Origin: an uncultured Geobacteraceae bacterium
GTDB taxonomy: Bacteria > Desulfobacterota > Desulfuromonadia > Geobacterales > Pseudopelobacteraceae
DNA length: 64,000 nucleotides
Direction of reading: 5' to 3'
Assembly (NCBI GenBank): GCA_903901875.1
Contig: CAIUSO010000054.1
Coordinates: forward strand, 21,081-85,080
The position numbers and the translations under genes were made by a program. The notes under the pieces are model-generated. The model was given only the letters and a program-made list of their open reading frames with translations, had not been told where the DNA came from and searched no databases. Position 1 is the first letter of the stretch; each line of letters begins with the position of its first letter. This document shows, one piece after another, positions 63,101-64,000 of the stretch.

Positions 63101-63825
63101 CTATGGCATGGCACGCAGGTTATCAGGACGCCATGAGTCAGGGGCTCCAGGGGAAAGCAGCGGTTAGGATTGCAGACAGCATCTACCGGATGACTCAGGA
63201 GTCGGGGCGCGCTGGAGATCTCTCTGCGGTTCAGCGAAATACTGATATTGGAATGAAGGAACTGACGATGTTTGTTGGTCCAACGCTGATCCAGTACAAC
63301 AACATTGCCAGATCAGCACGGGCATTCAAAGACCAGGGATTCAATAAGGATACCGCGAAGCTCGGACTGACAACGCTCATGTGCGGCATCGTTGCGAACC
63401 AGATCCTTTTTGAAGTTCTGCGCGGCAAGACTCCAGACGATAAGGACAAGATCCCCGCCTGGATCATGGCGCGTCTGACGCTCGGACTGGTTGATGGTAT
63501 TCCTTTTGCGCGTGATGTGGCCGGATATGCAGAGGGTCAGATACTTGGGGAGAACTGGAGAAAAATGAAGTTGTCTCCGTTGGCTGAATTCGGAAAGGAT
63601 ACGGTCGATGCAGTCGGTAAAACCATCAAGGCAGCGTCCGGAGAGGGAGATTGGCAGAAGGCAATCGTCCAGGATGCCAAAGTTATCGGTGGTGCAACCG
63701 GACTGCCAACTCTACAAGGGGCAATCACAGGTCAGTACATTTATGACGTTTTAAGTGGGAACTACACTCCGGAACATCCGTGGTCGCCCGCGACAGATAT
63801 TTTTTATTCGCGTAAAAAGCACTAA
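57166..63825 (+). CDS. Giant polyvalent internal virion protein (2219 residues)
   Basis: The N-terminal about 730 residues are helical, with Gly/Ala hydrophobic patches near 180-250 that may insert in membrane (IIGGLAKGIAGLPAGIVG). Residues about 735-880 hold a compact domain (LRKTAFQWYRDNLQGKPVVR, RKGIEEFNHFGADPVKNQLV, RVKVDIGEDRNG) resembling the LPD3 class of large polyvalent proteins. FLHETGHSWLEEL follows, with a zinc-protease-like H949-E-x-x-H953. Long coiled coils span about 1080-1500. The C-terminal domain (ADSIYRMTQESGRAGDLSA) ends in LPD38-like hydrophobic segments. Polyvalent proteins carry several effector domains into the host with the DNA. Functions are inferred by motif. Confidence 0.8.
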   Translation: MGLEDLNSYTGEVASQGMAKTQAVLNLQNSIGTNPDEYAKATKLVKYTQIPPEWNTPEIKTEAERKAIASNPDVANMSPATASFLANPTNAKVSNDDVSALSMVGQVFNGFAGISAKFMAGLASNEAVGTKAMNIIAQGRRLLNQDSGGQFQQDLQEGSTEATQRVKDNVKFWDDIAHKYGQDDNVGARIIGGLAKGIAGLPAGIVGFNPVFGFLSAAAETAEKPGANGLDVLSSGTSEAIKLKGLAKIFHAIEVTGLGTVGKMAVTGGAMGTQTAAEIAGSHGRLKEGVSALTSPQGLEEVATSLVTGAALGYNHITGEQDVIRKNLISSGVDAGEANQIARSAQTIYPFVNDLAAAHEAKITKEFFESLGDAAGNTKLLERLPEKMREYVTELKKDGPIDNVYVPADKWQEYWQTKQEDPAAMAEHISGDPDQYKEALATGGDIVIPLEDFVSKLAQSEHYKGLSEDIKIRPGAMTAREAADFEKEMPARLEELKGQINDGEAQDVKARSSQQKVFDDVYGQMQGIFPRDTAEKYATLAAVRAKTRAERLGKDPWDLYNERPLKISQSIPDALRIRSVDMGLDPDLDRLRSGNIPTESAVNGTSMGEFLRDRGLTDPGGELKSMEVDGGLKPFQKKMVRKGGLDPDKARELAIEQGYLPEGSTTSDLFEAIDREQRGHPVYSPEFTNHPLADDALKLNQLKDHLDRAGVDLSTMDNAAVREHLKGQQELFQGGPVVSITGKELGDFGSDTKLLRKTAFQWYRDNLQGKPVVRDDLGSIAFTRKGIEEFNHFGADPVKNQLVVALRDIIKNGDYIETQNLDHPRRDGITKFHIIEANVEVAGVTKRVKVDIGEDRNGSKFYELFPDSGANNQKRSRYSGPEIKSDVAAASLEGDATLNQSISNTTDGVNIQILNADSDVKRGFFRFSANSPEREIGILEKADLSTFLHETGHSWLEELKDDALRQDAPEQLKQDWETIKKELGVEGDTLTREQHEQWARSTEAYLMEGKAPSAELAGIFSRFKLWLAQIYKTMSGLNVKMTDEVRGVMDRLLASDEEIKRAQDDMGQKPLFVTPEEAGMTVREFEAYRKDAEAGGQKARDILAGQLMKELKREQETWWKTEKDKVRAEVMAEAKQNPVYVALQEILKGKDFEGNDSPGLKMNRDELVKRYGEDFVKKLPKGSATEFLYAKEGGIDPDLLAEKYGFSSGDEMIRKMMETPSLKRFVSAEADLRMKERNGDMRLDGSIADEAMNAIHNDHWAEVLRAEIKALKRKANEVKPYVDAAVKDATEQAKKDAEATSRWTDAERKQKEDQDRAKRNAAADRIPPVSTFREAARQQIGAKIVKELAPHLYLNAERKAAREAFEANGKGDYEKASDARIKQMLNHFLYAEAVKAKEAVDTIQKYAVKMGSAKELGKMGKAGQDFLDQIQGILNRYNFDKISNKEADTRQEHRESLDAFLTRLADPEKGQGIDLPIPDAIRMEIQQENYRNMPVDDLKAVYDSMRMLEHVAKRINSVNAEGKRVEITNAAMSLANRLFRSIKGKPDMERKSDKAETLMERVKDVNLDIAVMLPEFMFNRFDGNKKTGEWHEYIWDRYNDAADHQIRLRESIFPKIMEFAHGDKIDRSKGKIYIKSIKASLVKDDIIAIALNCGNESNLDKLMRGGIRFKVDDFSHELDRDQLDEILSHLTKDEIDVVNGIWRTIASLKPEAAALARKRTGIEPKWIESQPMNVANGTLEGGYYPVKYDSRYSRAGEKQSDASTLDQMFNKYASTTTRQGYMKERTNAAYPMSLDWQSIVSRHLDEVITDISHWEFASDTQRLLKRAEVKDAILDRLGNSYYKNLLDWVRYTVNQDNVSPESSDNIEKTRRWIRGNMSTFVLGFKVTNAMAEMAIGIPLMTQHVKFESAFKGVMQYMRNPSEASRFAVEASDYMRNLDKEFDRDITQVLNSLAGKHTIIDDIRSWSIASRVFFWKIGATMAWHAGYQDAMSQGLQGKAAVRIADSIYRMTQESGRAGDLSAVQRNTDIGMKELTMFVGPTLIQYNNIARSARAFKDQGFNKDTAKLGLTTLMCGIVANQILFEVLRGKTPDDKDKIPAWIMARLTLGLVDGIPFARDVAGYAEGQILGENWRKMKLSPLAEFGKDTVDAVGKTIKAASGEGDWQKAIVQDAKVIGGATGLPTLQGAITGQYIYDVLSGNYTPEHPWSPATDIFYSRKKH

Positions 63826-63840
63826 AGGGGGGTCAAAGAC

Positions 63841-64000
63841 ATGACCGTATCAACGAACGTCAACAAGGCACTCAGAAAGCAGTCGCTCAGCGACACAGTG
63901 CATACCCTGAGCGGAATCTGCTCCTTTGAATTCGAAGTTGACCAGGTTCTGCTCTCCTTTCCTTCACGATTTACCTTTGTCATAGATATCTCTCTTGCAC
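63841..64000 (+). CDS. Virion or tail-fibre protein, N-terminal part (cut by window edge)
   Basis: After AAAGGGGGGTC, the ATG at 63841 opens MTVSTNVNKALRKQSLSDTV, then a beta segment FEFEVDQVLLSFPSRFTFVI, and stays open to the right edge (53 codons). The M-T-V-S-T start is often seen in tail-fibre or tailspike N-terminal domains. The rest lies outside the window. Confidence 0.55.
   Translation, partial: MTVSTNVNKALRKQSLSDTVHTLSGICSFEFEVDQVLLSFPSRFTFVIDISLA

Noticed and set aside
1..64000. CRISPR arrays, tRNA and rRNA genes
   Set aside because: No regularly spaced 25-40-base repeats were seen even near the Cas6-like gene, and no cloverleaf with TTCGA-type arm or rRNA segments was noticed by reading. 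A tRNAscan and CRISPR finder run was not possible.

Overview
The window has two parts. Bases 1 to about 27.5 kb are a bacterial chromosome segment. Its gene set suggests a Geobacter/Desulfuromonas-type deltaproteobacterium (Desulfobacterota): iorAB with a PaaK-type ligase, a chemosensory operon, a DUF4292 lipoprotein and an orphan Cas6-like gene. That assignment is an inference from gene content; there is no rRNA to test it. From about 27.55 kb to the right edge the window holds the left 36 kb of a prophage whose right end is not present.

Chromosomal part. An aryl-pyruvate/arylacetate operon (iorA, iorB, paaK) diverges from nadB. Next come a decayed DUF433/DUF5615 toxin-antitoxin pair, a chorismate mutase, a free-standing DAHP-synthase regulatory domain and rpsT. 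A bidirectional terminator separates rpsT from a long leftward series: holA-lptE-leuS, then a chemosensory cluster (cheB, cheR, HEAT-repeat protein, two cheW, an ExeA-like AAA ATPase, cheA, a CheY-like regulator and a DUF4388-receiver protein), then der, era, glnS, miaB, a lipoprotein and the Cas6-like gene.

Prophage. The attL side holds a possible 3' remnant of a host gene, the tyrosine integrase and a repressor-like gene (leftward), and a lipoprotein broken by one stop. Early genes run rightward: BRO-N antirepressor, small DNA-binding proteins, a putative annealase with a PD-(D/E)XK nuclease, a KTSC protein, MazG-like and RusA proteins. A structured RNA follows, then an initiator gene carrying iterons, a DnaB-like helicase and a CHC2 zinc-finger protein. 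After these come accessory genes, including a histone-H1-like protein and a Tad2/DUF2829 (anti-Thoeris-like) protein. A leftward island of overlapping tiny genes (40.9-42.7 kb) starts at an operator-dense divergent region. A C-rich noncoding stretch precedes terminase, portal, scaffold, N4-gp56-type capsid, adaptor/nozzle proteins, a radical SAM protein, internal virion proteins and a 2219-residue polyvalent protein. The order fits a podovirus-like particle (inference).

The most striking unexplained signals are these: a dyad TTCAG-N5-CTGAA spread over the prophage like an operator/stoperator set; an RNA with two hairpins whose 6-nt loops are perfectly complementary, placed behind a promoter whose spacer is filled by that dyad; a C13 tract between promoter boxes; repeated GNRA hairpins at fixed distance before capsid-region genes; a radical SAM gene abutting a 5'-truncated virion gene; and several otherwise intact genes stopped by a single in-frame stop codon. 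No CRISPR array, tRNA or rRNA was seen.
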